DNA of 16,170 bases from JAJFVC01 sp039698075 (lineage in GTDB: Bacteria > Planctomycetota > Planctomycetia > Pirellulales > Thermoguttaceae): positions 1 to 16,170 of the forward strand of contig JBDKTJ010000036.1 in the NCBI GenBank assembly GCA_039698075.1, written 5' to 3'. Position numbers and translations under genes: made by a program. How positions within the stretch are numbered: position 1 is the first letter of the stretch; every line of letters starts with the position of its first letter. Under the pieces are notes generated by a model. It saw only the letters and a list, made by a program, of their open reading frames with translations. It searched no databases and was not told the DNA's origin. Below, piece after piece: positions 1 to 10,659 of this stretch.

Positions 1-1
1 G

Positions 2-1015
2 GCCGTCGTCGCCCTGGTCGCCCTTCGACTTGGCTTGGGATGTCATTTTCTTTACGAGGGCGTTTGGAAGATCAAACATAAGGACGAGTTCACCGCCGCG
101 CCGTTCTTGACGCAGGCGAAAGGTCCGCTGGCGTGGGTGTTTTACGCGATGATGGACGACATCAACGGTCGCACCCGATTGGAAGCGGTGGTCAACGCAA
201 GAGTGGCGCAACGGAAGGACGCCAAAGCCGGCAAGACGGTCGAGGTGAATCCGTTCGCCGACCGTTGGAAGGGCATTCTCGATGACTTCGTCGCCTATTA
301 CGCCCCGAGCGATCCGGACGCCCGGCAACAACTTCAGCGGGCGATGCAGTCGGTTTACGACGAGTTTCATAAAAAGCTGAACGCATTTTTCGATAAGAAC
401 CAAGAAAAAATTCTCGCCCATTTCCAGTCGCTCGATCGGTTTGAAAACGACAAGGAGCGATATCAAAACGCCCCATTCCAAAAACAGCGTCATTGGGATC
501 GGATGATGGAATTGCGGCGCGAGTCGGACGCCTGGATCGCGGCCCTCGATGGGTTGGAAAAGGCGTACGTCAACAAGTTGTACGCCGAGCTGGGCAACTC
601 CGGCGATTACGGCAAGGAACAGTTGAAGACGCGCGGCCGCATGCCCGGCAGTTGGAATCCGTTGCGTTGGAGCCGGATTGAACTGATCAATTTTGCGGTC
701 ACGTACAGCCTGACGGCGATCGGCATCTGTCTGGTGCTGGGCTTTTTCACGCCGTTGGCGGCGTTGGGCGGCGCCGGCTTCATGTGCTTCGTCGTGATGA
801 CGCAGCCGGCGTGGCCGACGATTTATCCGCCCGATCCGGCCGTGGTCGGCCATGCGTTGCTGATCAACAAGGACTTCATCGAGATGCTTGCATTGTTGGT
901 GGTCTCGGCGACCGCCGCCGGACGTTGGGGCGGACTGGATTTCTTCCTCGCCCGCATGATGGCCCATTGTCCGATCTGCTCACGCTTCTGCAAAACCTCC
1001 AAAGAATCCGAGTAA
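2..1015 (+). CDS. DoxX family membrane protein (5' partial)
   Basis: The reading frame is open from base 2 with no start in view, so the N-terminus lies upstream; the TTG at 35 is internal. The visible start is a hydrophobic helix (AVVALVALRLGLG) leading into HFLYEGVWK, which resembles the first helix of DoxX proteins. A hydrophilic, charged stretch of about 180 residues follows, and then two or three more helices near the C-terminus (INFAVTYSLTAIGICLVLGFF, cut here as roughly 240-265, and NKDFIEMLALLVV). DoxX relatives are inner-membrane proteins, some linked to quinone-dependent oxidation, but the substrate here is unknown. The long soluble insert between the first and second helix is notable. 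The tail carries a small CPICSRFC cluster and ends at a TAA created at the junction of a 22-bp tandem duplication. It lies directly upstream of the oxidoreductase at 1040 and is probably co-transcribed with it. Confidence 0.8.
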   Translation, partial: AVVALVALRLGLGCHFLYEGVWKIKHKDEFTAAPFLTQAKGPLAWVFYAMMDDINGRTRLEAVVNARVAQRKDAKAGKTVEVNPFADRWKGILDDFVAYYAPSDPDARQQLQRAMQSVYDEFHKKLNAFFDKNQEKILAHFQSLDRFENDKERYQNAPFQKQRHWDRMMELRRESDAWIAALDGLEKAYVNKLYAELGNSGDYGKEQLKTRGRMPGSWNPLRWSRIELINFAVTYSLTAIGICLVLGFFTPLAALGGAGFMCFVVMTQPAWPTIYPPDPAVVGHALLINKDFIEMLALLVVSATAAGRWGGLDFFLARMMAHCPICSRFCKTSKESE

Positions 1016-1035
1016 AACCTCCAAAGAACCCGAGT
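992..1035. repeat. 22-bp tandem duplication at the doxX/oxidoreductase junction
   Basis: Two adjacent 22-bp units (992-1013 and 1014-1035) both read AAAACCTCCAAAGAA followed by TCCGAGT or CCCGAGT, and differ at one base (1007 T, 1029 C). The doxX stop codon TAA (1013-1015) is formed across the junction. If one unit is removed in silico, the doxX frame continues GAG TCG CTA TGA, and that TGA overlaps the ATG of the next gene as ATGA (1040-1043). Confidence 0.9.
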
Positions 1036-1039
1036 CGCT

Positions 1040-2731
1040 ATGAATTCAACACCCAAAACGAATGGCTCGCCGAACAGCGGCGTCTCGCGGCGCGATTTCA
1101 TCGTGGGAACCGTCGCCACCGGGGCCGTGGTCGGCGGTGGTCTTGGCGCGTTTTACTTCGGCTATGAAAAAGCGGTCGGTGCGCCGTTGCGCGTCGGCGT
1201 GGTCGGCACCGGCGACGAGGGCTGCGTGTTGTTGGGCGCAATCAACCCGTCGTTCATCCAGGTCTGCTCGATCGCCGACATCCGTCCGTACAACGTATGG
1301 CGGGCCTTCCACGGCGACTATTCGAGCGACGCGGCGTTGGCCGTCCGGCCCGGTCTGATGGCCAAATACGGCTGGAAGACCGAGGACGAGGCCCGACGCC
1401 ACGTGAAGGTATACGGTTACGAGAACGGCGGCTATGAGGAGTTGATCCGCCAGGCGAAGGCCGACGGACTCGAAGGGATCATCATCGCGTTGCCGCTGCA
1501 TCTGCACGCGCCGGCCGCGATCGCGGCGATGCGAGCCGGGCTGCACGTGTTGACCGAAAAGCTCATGGCCCACAGCGTGCATGAGTGCAAGGACATGGCC
1601 CGGGTGGCCGAGCAAACCGGGCGGCTTTTGGCCGTCGGCCATCAGCGTCACTACAACATGCTGTACGCCAACGCGGTCGATGAAATCCAACGCGGCACGC
1701 TGGGCGACTTGCACCACATCCGCGCCCAGTGGAACCGCGGCAATTTGCCCGGCCACGACAGTTGGCAACAACCGATGCCGCCGTCGGTCAAGCGAAACGA
1801 TCCGCAGGCCAAGGTGCTCCGGACGAAGTTGGCCGACGCCCGCAAACAGCTTTACGGCGCCATCGGCGCGGCGATCGACCTGTGGCGCACCCGCGTCGAG
1901 CAGATCACGGCCCAATTGGCCGACAGTGTGGTCGACGCCAAAAAGTACGGCTACGTGGACAAGCAAATCCAAGACGGCTCGGGCAAAGTGGTTTACCGAT
2001 GTCCGGCGATGGAGGAACTGATTCGCTGGCGGCTTTGGGATCGGACCGGGGCGGGCCTGATGGCCGAACTGGGCAGCCACCAACTCGACGCGGCGAGCAT
2101 TTTCGTCGCGGCGATGCACGGCGGCCAGAAGCAAATGCCGTTGAACGTGGCGGCGGCGGGTGATCGTCCGCTGTTCCCGCCCGACCGCGACGTCGAGGAT
2201 CATGTTTATTGTCTGCTCGAGTTCCCCGCGCCGGGCTACGACGCCAAGGATTCGATCGCCTCGCGCAAGAAGATCGGCGTGCAGTACGCGACGATCAACG
2301 GCAACGGGTTCGAAGGTTACGGCGAAATCGTCTACGGCACGAAGGGCACGTTGATATTGGATCGCGAGCAAGACATGACGATCGTCAACGGTCCCGCTTC
2401 GCCGAGCAGCGTGAAGGTGTCGGGCGGCGCCGCCGGTCCGACGATGGACACGCAGGCGAGCGGCGGTCCGGCCGCGGCCAAAAGCGCCGCCGCGGGGCCG
2501 AAGGTCAGCCGCGGATACACCGAGGAACTGGAGCACTGGGCCTGGTGCGTTCGCAATCCCGATCCGCACAATTTGCCGCGGTGCAGCGCGAAGGTGGCCA
2601 TGGGCGACGCCGTGATCGCCTTGACGGCCAACACCGCCGCCCGCGAAGGCCGACGCATCGAGTTCAAGCCCGAGTGGTTCGACGTCCACAGCGATGAAAC
2701 GCCCGAAGGCGTCAAACCGAGCATTTCGTAA
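1040..2731 (+). CDS. Gfo/Idh/MocA family oxidoreductase with Tat signal
   Basis: The protein has 563 residues. It opens with a twin-arginine signal (SRRDFIVG at about 16-23, then a Gly/Ala/Val hydrophobic core), so it is probably exported folded with its cofactor, as known for glucose-fructose oxidoreductase. The Rossmann motif VGVVGTGDEG lies at 52-61. The usual EKP motif is present as EKL (173-175), with the catalytic lysine retained. The conserved GSHQLD at 345-350 supplies the likely active-site His and Asp. About 100 residues between WNRGNLPG and GAGLMAELG are an insertion relative to typical 330-400 residue family members, and a Gly/Ala/Ser-rich linker lies near 455-485. It shares long blocks with the next gene, so the two are tandem paralogues. 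No clear Shine-Dalgarno precedes the ATG. The substrate cannot be told from sequence; a sugar or cyclitol is inferred. Confidence 0.9.
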   Translation: MNSTPKTNGSPNSGVSRRDFIVGTVATGAVVGGGLGAFYFGYEKAVGAPLRVGVVGTGDEGCVLLGAINPSFIQVCSIADIRPYNVWRAFHGDYSSDAALAVRPGLMAKYGWKTEDEARRHVKVYGYENGGYEELIRQAKADGLEGIIIALPLHLHAPAAIAAMRAGLHVLTEKLMAHSVHECKDMARVAEQTGRLLAVGHQRHYNMLYANAVDEIQRGTLGDLHHIRAQWNRGNLPGHDSWQQPMPPSVKRNDPQAKVLRTKLADARKQLYGAIGAAIDLWRTRVEQITAQLADSVVDAKKYGYVDKQIQDGSGKVVYRCPAMEELIRWRLWDRTGAGLMAELGSHQLDAASIFVAAMHGGQKQMPLNVAAAGDRPLFPPDRDVEDHVYCLLEFPAPGYDAKDSIASRKKIGVQYATINGNGFEGYGEIVYGTKGTLILDREQDMTIVNGPASPSSVKVSGGAAGPTMDTQASGGPAAAKSAAAGPKVSRGYTEELEHWAWCVRNPDPHNLPRCSAKVAMGDAVIALTANTAAREGRRIEFKPEWFDVHSDETPEGVKPSIS

Positions 2732-2842
2732 TCTCGCAGAACAGACTGACAAACCGTCGTGGGGCAGGTTGTCGAACGTGTCCCTGAAAGTGCAAAGACG
2801 ACAGGACCGACAGCCCGTCCAACAGAACCAGAGAGCCATCCG

Positions 2843-4579
<1,737 letters not shown>

Positions 4580-4630
4580 CGTCGCATTCTACGAACGATC
4601 AGTTCCTAAAAAAACCAGGAGGACGGTGCG

Positions 4631-5473
<843 letters not shown>

Positions 5474-5480
5474 AACGCCC

Positions 5481-5792
5481 ATGCCAAAACTCTCGCTCGA
5501 CGTCCCGCACGCGCTCGGCCAGGAAGAAGCCCTGCGACGTTTGAAATCGCATTTCGCCGCAGCGCTGACCCGGTATGGCGACCGCATCAGCGATTACCGC
5601 GATCAGTGGGAAGACCACACGTTTTCGTTCGGCTTCAAGACGCTGGGCATGGCCGTGTCCGGCACCGTGGCGGTCGAGCCCGAGTGCGTCCGGCTGGCCG
5701 CGAGTCTGCCGCTTGCCGCCCTGTTGGTCAAAGGCGCGATCGAAGAGCAACTGCGCCGCGAAATGGACCAGTTGTTGACCGCCCCCGCGTAG
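5481..5792 (+). CDS. Polyhydroxyalkanoic acid system family protein
   Basis: This is a 103-residue cytoplasmic protein starting 7 bases after the epimerase stop, so it is probably translated from the same mRNA. The sequence fits the small family annotated as putative polyhydroxyalkanoic acid system protein: MPKLSLDVPHALGQEEA at the start, a centre of alternating beta pattern (HTFSFGFKTLGMAVSGTVAV), and an amphipathic C-terminal helix with AALLVKGAIEEQLRREM. The family is about 90-100 residues long and has no established biochemistry; the name comes from its occurrence near PHA genes. No PHA synthase or phasin is visible here, so a PHA role is not supported by context. No Shine-Dalgarno is evident. 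Confidence 0.75.
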   Translation: MPKLSLDVPHALGQEEALRRLKSHFAAALTRYGDRISDYRDQWEDHTFSFGFKTLGMAVSGTVAVEPECVRLAASLPLAALLVKGAIEEQLRREMDQLLTAPA

Positions 5793-5816
5793 CCCAATCG
5801 CCGTGGATCACCGCGG

Positions 5817-5844
5817 AAAACATGGCCACGGCAAGCGTGGACAT
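5817..5844 (-). terminator. Possible intrinsic terminator of the enolase-superfamily gene
   Basis: On the minus strand a hairpin ATGTCCACG-CTTGC-CGTGGCCAT (5844-5822) has five perfect G/C-rich pairs, one mismatch and three further pairs. It is followed by G and four T residues (5820-5817). It sits about 33 bases after the stop at 5877. The short T-tract makes it a weak candidate. The gap between the convergent genes (5793-5876) holds nothing else I can support. Confidence 0.4.
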
Positions 5845-5876
5845 GGGACCCAACACGCTACAGTGAGAGTGAAATC

Positions 5877-7235
5877 TCAATAATATCCGCCCAAGCCCGG
5901 GCCGTCCAACTCGGAAGTGTCGACGGTGCCGTCGGTGATGCGAAACATGCCGGGGAAACGGTCCGACCAGCCGGCGTTTCCGGCCGGGCAGAATTGCCGC
6001 CCGTTGCCTTCGATGGCCGCGATCGTGGGCATTCGGGCCGCGAGGCTCGCCGAGTGCAAAAACGACGCGCCGGGGCAGGTCAAGTCCTGCACGCAAAGGA
6101 ACATGCCGAACTTCTGAGCGGCCGCGCCCATCAACAGCGCGTCGGTGTGCCCCTTGCACGTCTTCAACGCCACGCCCGAGTAGCCCAATTCGCGGCTTAG
6201 CAACAGACTTTCAAAATCGACCAGCGATTCGTCGATCACGACCGGCTTGATCTTCGCCGCGCGGTGCATGCGGTTTTCCGGATTGGCCCGCAAGTCGCGG
6301 TTGGTCGGCTGCTCGATATATTGAAGGCGTTCGAGCGCGGCGGGGCTGCCCTCGCCGAGTTTGGCCAGGTAGTCCAACACGTATTCGACGTTGGCGCACT
6401 TCTCGTTGAAGTCGGCGGAATAGCGCCAGACCTTGCAGCCCCGGACCGCTTGGGCCTCGGACGTCACGCGGTCGATCGACAGGGTGCGTTCGACGTCCCA
6501 CGCCAGATTGTCGCCCGACAGCTTGATCTTCAGATGGGTCAAACCGTTGTAGGCGATCCATTCGGCCAGCGTCTCGGGCAGCCCGTCGCTGAGCCGGCGT
6601 TTCAGGTCGGCGTCGGTCAACGGATCCAGCGCGCCGACCAGATGGTAGAGCGGCATGCGCGGTTTCGGCTTTCGCGAGGTGTAGCGATCCAGGTACTCGC
6701 CGGCGAACTCCGGGCCCAAATAGGCCGCCAGGTCGCGGTTGGCGTACTCGCCGCCGAGCACGTTGTACGAGTTCTGGCCGAGGGCCTTGCCATAGGCGTC
6801 GTGCAGGGCGGCCTGCAACGGGCTGACCGCCACGCGCTGGGCCAACTTCGGCATCGGCTCGTGCAATTCGGAGCTTCGGACGATTTCGTCGGCCAGCGCG
6901 GCGGTCGATTGGGCCAGGTCGTGCGTGATCTCAAGCGGATGCCCGCGGCCGGTGTAACGACTGGCCTCGTTGGCCGCGCGACAGCCCAGCGCGACCATCG
7001 CGGCCATCGACTGATCGGCGGAGACGTGCGCGCTGGGCCAGGACCACACGTTGCCCATCGGCATCGAGCCCAACCCGCGACCGCGGCGTCCGTCGCGAGT
7101 CTCCACCTCGGCGGTGACTTTCAGCAGGATGCCGTCGCGGGCGACTCGGCCGCCGAATTTCAAGGGCGTGCGGTAGGGAGTGCGTTCGATGTCCGCGCGG
7201 ACGTTGCGAATGACGATATCGGTCGATTTTGACAT
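5877..7235 (-). CDS. Enolase superfamily (mandelate racemase/muconate lactonizing) enzyme
   Basis: The protein has 452 residues from the ATG at 7235. It shows the N-terminal capping domain (RTPYRTPLKFGG, about 18-29) and the barrel with the superfamily residues in order: Lys236/Lys238 in LKIKL, metal ligands Asp275 in ADFNE, Glu308 in IEQP and Asp335 in IDES, then Lys358/Lys361 in ALKTCKG. Two catalytic lysine sites on opposite barrel faces match the MLE/dipeptide-epimerase type, which abstracts a proton alpha to a carboxylate. The natural substrate cannot be named. Other in-frame starts are the ATG at 7247 and a TTG at 7274. I chose 7235 because the candidate promoter (7246-7274) overlaps the 7247 ATG, and because GGTGG (7245-7241) lies 5 bases before 7235. 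It is divergent from the XylR-type regulator, which probably controls it. Confidence 0.88.
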   Translation of the reverse strand: MSKSTDIVIRNVRADIERTPYRTPLKFGGRVARDGILLKVTAEVETRDGRRGRGLGSMPMGNVWSWPSAHVSADQSMAAMVALGCRAANEASRYTGRGHPLEITHDLAQSTAALADEIVRSSELHEPMPKLAQRVAVSPLQAALHDAYGKALGQNSYNVLGGEYANRDLAAYLGPEFAGEYLDRYTSRKPKPRMPLYHLVGALDPLTDADLKRRLSDGLPETLAEWIAYNGLTHLKIKLSGDNLAWDVERTLSIDRVTSEAQAVRGCKVWRYSADFNEKCANVEYVLDYLAKLGEGSPAALERLQYIEQPTNRDLRANPENRMHRAAKIKPVVIDESLVDFESLLLSRELGYSGVALKTCKGHTDALLMGAAAQKFGMFLCVQDLTCPGASFLHSASLAARMPTIAAIEGNGRQFCPAGNAGWSDRFPGMFRITDGTVDTSELDGPGLGGYY

Positions 7236-7245
7236 TTTTTCCACC

Positions 7246-7274
7246 ATAAAACGCGAAGGATTGCTGATTTTCAA
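7246..7274 (-). promoter_or_regulatory. Candidate sigma70 promoter of the enolase-superfamily gene
   Basis: On the minus strand TTGAAA (7274-7269) and TTTTAT (7251-7246) are separated by 17 bases, matching consensus at 5/6 and 4/6 positions. The predicted start would be near 7239, only about 4 bases before the ATG at 7235, so this transcript too would be nearly leaderless. That would leave the GGTGG at 7245-7241 outside the message. The match is moderate. Confidence 0.4.
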
Positions 7275-7348
7275 ACCGGGAAGCCCAGGCCGCCCCCACC
7301 TGCGTCAACCGTCAACGTACCTTTCGGTTCGACCTCCACGCAATCCGA

Positions 7349-7376
7349 TTTTGCGGAAACCGATTTCTGTTTTGCG
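7349..7376. promoter_or_regulatory. Candidate operator: direct repeat TTTTGCG at 21-bp spacing
   Basis: TTTTGCG occurs at 7349-7355 and again at 7370-7376, starting exactly 21 bp apart (two helical turns). AraC/XylR-type regulators usually bind direct repeats with this phasing. The second half-site lies 10 bp upstream of the regulator's -35 element. A tandem CGTCAAC pair (7303-7309, 7310-7316) is a second, weaker candidate nearer the enolase gene. Confidence 0.45.
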
Positions 7377-7386
7377 TCACGCCCGT

Positions 7387-7415
7387 TTGTCACGCAATGC
7401 GTCGCGAAGTATACT
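7387..7415 (+). promoter_or_regulatory. Near-consensus sigma70 promoter of the XylR-type gene
   Basis: TTGTCA (7387-7392) and TATACT (7410-7415) are separated by exactly 17 bases, each matching consensus at 5/6 positions. The predicted transcription start (about 7 bases after the -10) falls at 7421-7423, on the ATG at 7422, so the mRNA should be leaderless. No Shine-Dalgarno is present before the ATG, which agrees. Confidence 0.7.
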
Positions 7416-7421
7416 GACAAC

Positions 7422-8591
7422 ATGGCGAAACCTCCGCATGTGGCGCTTTTGATTGAAACCTCCTGGGCCTATGGGCGGGGGCTTTTGCGCGGCGTGGCCC
7501 GCTACATGCACGAACGCGGTCCCTGGTCGGTCTACTTGCGTCCACAAGGTTTAGGCGACGCCGTGCCGCCATGGCTTGAACGTTGGCGGGGCGACGGCAT
7601 TTTGGCGCGCATCGACAACCGGCGGATGGCCCGGGCTGTGTTGCGCACCCGGCTGCCGGTGGTCGACGTGCGCAACGCGCTAACGGATCTGCGGCTGCCC
7701 GGCATCGGACCGGACAATCGCATGGTGGCCGAGCTGGCTTGTCGGCATTTTTTGGACTCGGGCCTGCGGAACTTCGGATTCGGCACGGCTCGTCGCGGGC
7801 AGAACCGTTTTTTGGACGCTCGTTGCGACTGTTTTCGAGCGATGGTCGAGACGGCCGGGCATCGGTGCCACGTCTACCGGCCCTATCCGATCGGCCGCCG
7901 CCCGACTTGGGAACAAGAACAATCGCGGCTGGCGCAATGGCTCCAATCGCTGCCGAAACCGATCGGCATCATGACCGGCGACGACGACCAAGGGCTGCAA
8001 CTGCTCGACGCCTGTCTGCGGGCTGCGTTGCGCGTGCCTGACCAGGTGGCCGTGGTCAGCGTCAACAACGACGAGCATCTGTGCGGACTGTCGAATCCTC
8101 CGCTGAGCAGCATCGACGTGAACCCCGAACGGATCGGTTACGAGGCGGCCGCGATGCTGGACCGATTGATGTCCGGCCGCAAGGCGCCGAAGGCAATCGT
8201 CGAGTTGCCGCCGCGAGGGCTGGTCGTTCGGCCGTCGAGCGACGTGGTGGGCGTCGAGGAGCCGCTGGTGGCGGACGCCGTGCGGATGATCCGCCGCCGG
8301 GCCGTCGAGCCGCTGAGCGTCGCGCAGTTGGCCGCCGCGTTGGACGTCTCACGAAGCACGCTGGAACGCCGCTTCGCCGCGATGCTGGGCCGAACGCCCA
8401 AGCAGGAGATTCTGCGGGTTCGATTGTCGCACGCCCAAGAGCTGCTCGTTTCGACCGATCTGCCGTTGGCCACGGTGGCCGAGAGAACGGGTTTTCGCTC
8501 GGCCGCTCATTTTTGCGAGGTCTTCCACGATCGGATGGAGTGCACGCCGGGCGACTATCGACGTCGACATGGGCCCGGACGTTTTTCTTGA
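7422..8591 (+). CDS. XylR-type AraC family transcriptional regulator
   Basis: The protein has 389 residues. The first 270 or so form a LacI/ribose-binding-type sensor domain (VALLIETSWAYGRGLLRGV at the start, IGIMTGDDDQGLQLLDAC in the middle, then VSVNNDEHLCGLSNPPLSS and ERIGYEAA), the arrangement of E. coli XylR. The C-terminal 100 residues are an AraC-type double HTH: LSVAQLAAALDVSRSTLERR (about 288-307) and LPLATVAERTGF (about 347-358), ending with HFCEVFHDRMECTPGDYRRR. It probably binds a sugar or sugar acid and acts on DNA direct repeats. It is divergent from the enolase-superfamily gene, with 186 bases between starts, and is probably that gene's activator or repressor. The ligand is unknown; xylose is not implied. 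The promoter places the transcript start at the ATG. Confidence 0.92.
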   Translation: MAKPPHVALLIETSWAYGRGLLRGVARYMHERGPWSVYLRPQGLGDAVPPWLERWRGDGILARIDNRRMARAVLRTRLPVVDVRNALTDLRLPGIGPDNRMVAELACRHFLDSGLRNFGFGTARRGQNRFLDARCDCFRAMVETAGHRCHVYRPYPIGRRPTWEQEQSRLAQWLQSLPKPIGIMTGDDDQGLQLLDACLRAALRVPDQVAVVSVNNDEHLCGLSNPPLSSIDVNPERIGYEAAAMLDRLMSGRKAPKAIVELPPRGLVVRPSSDVVGVEEPLVADAVRMIRRRAVEPLSVAQLAAALDVSRSTLERRFAAMLGRTPKQEILRVRLSHAQELLVSTDLPLATVAERTGFRSAAHFCEVFHDRMECTPGDYRRRHGPGRFS

Positions 8592-8620
8592 GCGTCGATC
8601 CGGCCTGCAACGGCGGCTGG

Positions 8621-8659
8621 CAAAAAAGAAGCCTTGCACCACGGATCGTTGCGCAAGGC
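8621..8659 (-). terminator. Intrinsic terminator downstream of tRNA-Gln
   Basis: On the minus strand GCCTTGC (8659-8653), a 15-base loop and GCAAGGC (8637-8631) form a perfect 7-bp stem, followed directly by TTCTTTTTTG (8630-8621). It begins 10 bases after the tRNA 3' end, so it most likely terminates that transcript. Confidence 0.75.
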
Positions 8660-8668
8660 GTTCCAAAG

Positions 8669-8739
8669 CTGGGGAACAAGGATTTGAACCTTGACTAAGT
8701 GATCCAGAGTCACTTGTGCTGCCGTTACACTATTCCCCA
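8669..8739 (-). tRNA. tRNA-Gln (anticodon CUG)
   Basis: The 71-base minus-strand sequence folds as a tRNA. The acceptor stem TGGGGAA (8739-8733) pairs with TTCCCCA (8676-8670), and a G discriminator follows at 8669. The anticodon stem AAGTGA/TCACTT encloses the loop CTCTGGA, with anticodon CTG at 8707-8705, reading CAG. The T-loop is GTTCAAATC. A U1-A72 first pair and G73 agree with bacterial tRNA-Gln identity. CCA is not encoded. No other tRNA lies nearby. Confidence 0.93.
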
Positions 8740-8849
8740 AAAAACGCTCCAAACAGCCGATTCAAAAGGACTTGCGGCCGAACCCGCATCTGCCGCAAAC
8801 CTGGGCGGCGGTGGCGGTTTTCCTTGAATCGAACGGCGTTCAGGCCCCC

Positions 8850-8877
8850 ATTGTACCAAACCTCGGAAGCCTGCCAA
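8850..8877 (-). promoter_or_regulatory. Candidate promoter for tRNA-Gln
   Basis: On the minus strand TTGGCA (8877-8872) and TACAAT (8855-8850) are separated by 16 bases, each matching consensus at 5/6 positions. The expected start near 8843 gives a leader of about 100 bases before the tRNA. This is the only signal I can see in the gene-free stretch 8740-9026. Confidence 0.5.
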
Positions 8878-9026
8878 GCCGTGTCGCGATTTTCCGGAGC
8901 CTCGATCCGACGACGTTTCATTCGCCGGACTTGGCGTTTTCCAGACGAATAGACACGCGCAGATTTCGCCCTGGCACGGACTGCGCCCACTGCGAACCGC
9001 TTCGTCGATGCGAATCAACCGCGAGG

Positions 9027-9776
9027 TTAGTCGCGAGCCGCCTGCCAACCGTCGGCGTCGGCCACGGGCGCCGTCGCGGAGGTCAACGTCACGCGGGCGG
9101 CCGTGTAGTCCGGCCTCGACGCGGTGCGATTGCTCGGATCGGGCAACAGCGGCGACGCGGCAGGCGTCGATTGCGGCTCGATCTTCGGGATCGGCTTCAA
9201 GGTGTCCGTCTCGACCGCCGGTTTCTGCGCGTTCTGCTGGAACGTCTGCGGCGGAGCCGCGTTGGCCGCCGGCGACGGAGTGACCGTCGTCACGCTCGGC
9301 GCCGAACACGACGCACAGCCCGACGACGGAGCGACGGAACTGGTCACGCCGCAACTGCTGCACGGGCTGCATGTGTTGCACGGGCTGCAACTGCTCACGC
9401 ACGTGCTGCAACCGCCGTAGTACGAAACCGCCGGGGTTGTGTAGACCGGCTGATAGGCCACATACGGTCGGTACGTGGTTCGATACGTGCCCCAAAACGG
9501 CCGATACGTCGTCACCGCGTAGCTGCCATAGACCGGGACGACCGGCGCGTACGATGTCACGACCGTCGGACGGTATTGCGCCCGATACACCACGCCGGGC
9601 ATGCTCGAAAACGCGACCGGCTGCATGGCGCTGACATAGGTCGGCGCGTAGTACGCGCTATACGTCACCGGCGCGACGGAGCCGCCGCATCCGCAGTCGG
9701 CCAAGGCCAGCGACGGAACCAGCAACAGCGTGGAAACCACGCACGAAACACAACAACGCATCAGGGTGCTCCCCAT
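9027..9776 (-). CDS. Secreted Tyr-rich/Cys-rich hypothetical protein
   Basis: The 249-residue protein has a Sec signal peptide (hydrophobic VSCVVSTLLLVPSLALA, probable cleavage after Ala27 before DCGCGG). The mature part is modular. Residues 39-120 are rich in Tyr, Thr and Val with repeats such as TYRPFW, TYRTTYRPY and YQPVY. Residues 123-142 form a cysteine ladder (Cys123, 126, 130, 133, 136, 139, 142), with a second pair at 154 and 157. The rest is Pro/Ala/Gln-rich and probably disordered. The start is supported by AGGTG five bases before the ATG at 9776; an in-frame ATG five codons later is possible. I recognise no enzymatic domain. A structural or cell-envelope role through disulfides is inferred, in line with the proteinaceous, Cys-rich walls reported for planctomycetes. 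Confidence 0.75.
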   Translation of the reverse strand: MGSTLMRCCVSCVVSTLLLVPSLALADCGCGGSVAPVTYSAYYAPTYVSAMQPVAFSSMPGVVYRAQYRPTVVTSYAPVVPVYGSYAVTTYRPFWGTYRTTYRPYVAYQPVYTTPAVSYYGGCSTCVSSCSPCNTCSPCSSCGVTSSVAPSSGCASCSAPSVTTVTPSPAANAAPPQTFQQNAQKPAVETDTLKPIPKIEPQSTPAASPLLPDPSNRTASRPDYTAARVTLTSATAPVADADGWQAARD

Positions 9777-9816
9777 GACTTCACCTCATCAATTTGGAAA
9801 AGGATGTTTCCGATTC

Positions 9817-9845
9817 ATCAAACCGCCCGGCGTACGCCTTGTCAA
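9817..9845 (-). promoter_or_regulatory. Promoter of the Tyr/Cys-rich protein gene
   Basis: On the minus strand a perfect -35 TTGACA (9845-9840) is followed after 17 bases by TTTGAT (9822-9817). The predicted start near 9810 gives a leader of about 34 bases that contains the Shine-Dalgarno AGGTG. The remaining gap 9846-9981 holds no feature I can support, including no terminator for the operon ending at 9982. Confidence 0.6.
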
Positions 9846-9981
9846 GCGGTTGCCGAGCACGCGGCGACAGATGGTTGGATGCGCCGACGGCGTCGATCTT
9901 GCCGACCGGGCAAACTGTCCGGATTGCAGCGATTATTCCAACGCGCAGCCCGAACCCATCCGACCCGTTTCGTTGTGAAGC

Positions 9982-10659
9982 CTACGTTATTTTTTCAGGC
10001 GAGGACGCCGATTTTTCTTCGCAACAATCGTAGAGCGCGAAGAGCGTTTCCCGCAAATCGCCGCCGTGGCGGTCCAGAAGCCGCCCGAGTTGCTCGCGTG
10101 AAATCGGCCACGGACGATCGCCCAGCAACACGGCGACCACCTGTTCGGCCAACGGTCGGTCGACCTGGGTTTGATGAAGCCGCGGCAGCCCGACCGATTC
10201 GTGCGAAGTGATCAACAGCCCGAGCGACCGACGCCGGCAAACGCGACGGAGCGTCCAACGTTGCCAGCGGCTGAGCTGTTCGTAGCCGTCGACGATCAGC
10301 ACCGCGGGCGGTTGGAGTCGCGCGTCGTTTTGCAAATCCAGCGGCAAACGACGCTGGCCGTCGTGCAATTCGACGAGGACCGCGGATCGACCGGCGGACT
10401 CGATGGCCGGAAGGAGCGACGCCAGCAGCGATGATTTTCCGGATCCGTGGTGGCCGATGATTTCGCCGCGCCAACCGTTTTGACGCAGGCGGTCCACCAT
10501 GCTTTCGGGCGTTTGATCGGGTGGAAAGACGAACGGAATCGCGCCGGGCCGGAGGTGTCGCGTGGAAAACGGATTGTCGAGGGCGTCGAACGAGTCCATG
10601 GCGCAACCGTTTTTGGAAGGACCGATCCTTTGCGAGCCGTTCATGCCGTCGGGCGTCAT
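9982..10659 (-). CDS. P-loop ATPase (AAA-like), last gene of the alpha-CTD operon
   Basis: The protein has 225 residues from the ATG at 10659. It has a Walker A GHHGSGKS (about 69-76), a Walker B in PAVLIVDGYE (hydrophobic strand then Asp, about 118-127), a sensor-like Ser/Thr in LLITSHES, and a helical C-terminal region (PISREQLGRLLDRHGGDLRE) like the lid of AAA/STAND-type ATPases. The N-terminus contains NPFSTRHLRPGAIPF. No effector domain is fused. The start at 10659 overlaps the upstream stop as ATGA, as at the previous junction, suggesting translational coupling. The ATG at 10599 would also give a sensible protein starting MDSFDALDNP. No Shine-Dalgarno favours either. The role is unknown; a regulatory or assembly ATPase acting with the membrane protein of the same operon is inference. 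Confidence 0.75.
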   Translation of the reverse strand: MTPDGMNGSQRIGPSKNGCAMDSFDALDNPFSTRHLRPGAIPFVFPPDQTPESMVDRLRQNGWRGEIIGHHGSGKSSLLASLLPAIESAGRSAVLVELHDGQRRLPLDLQNDARLQPPAVLIVDGYEQLSRWQRWTLRRVCRRRSLGLLITSHESVGLPRLHQTQVDRPLAEQVVAVLLGDRPWPISREQLGRLLDRHGGDLRETLFALYDCCEEKSASSPEKIT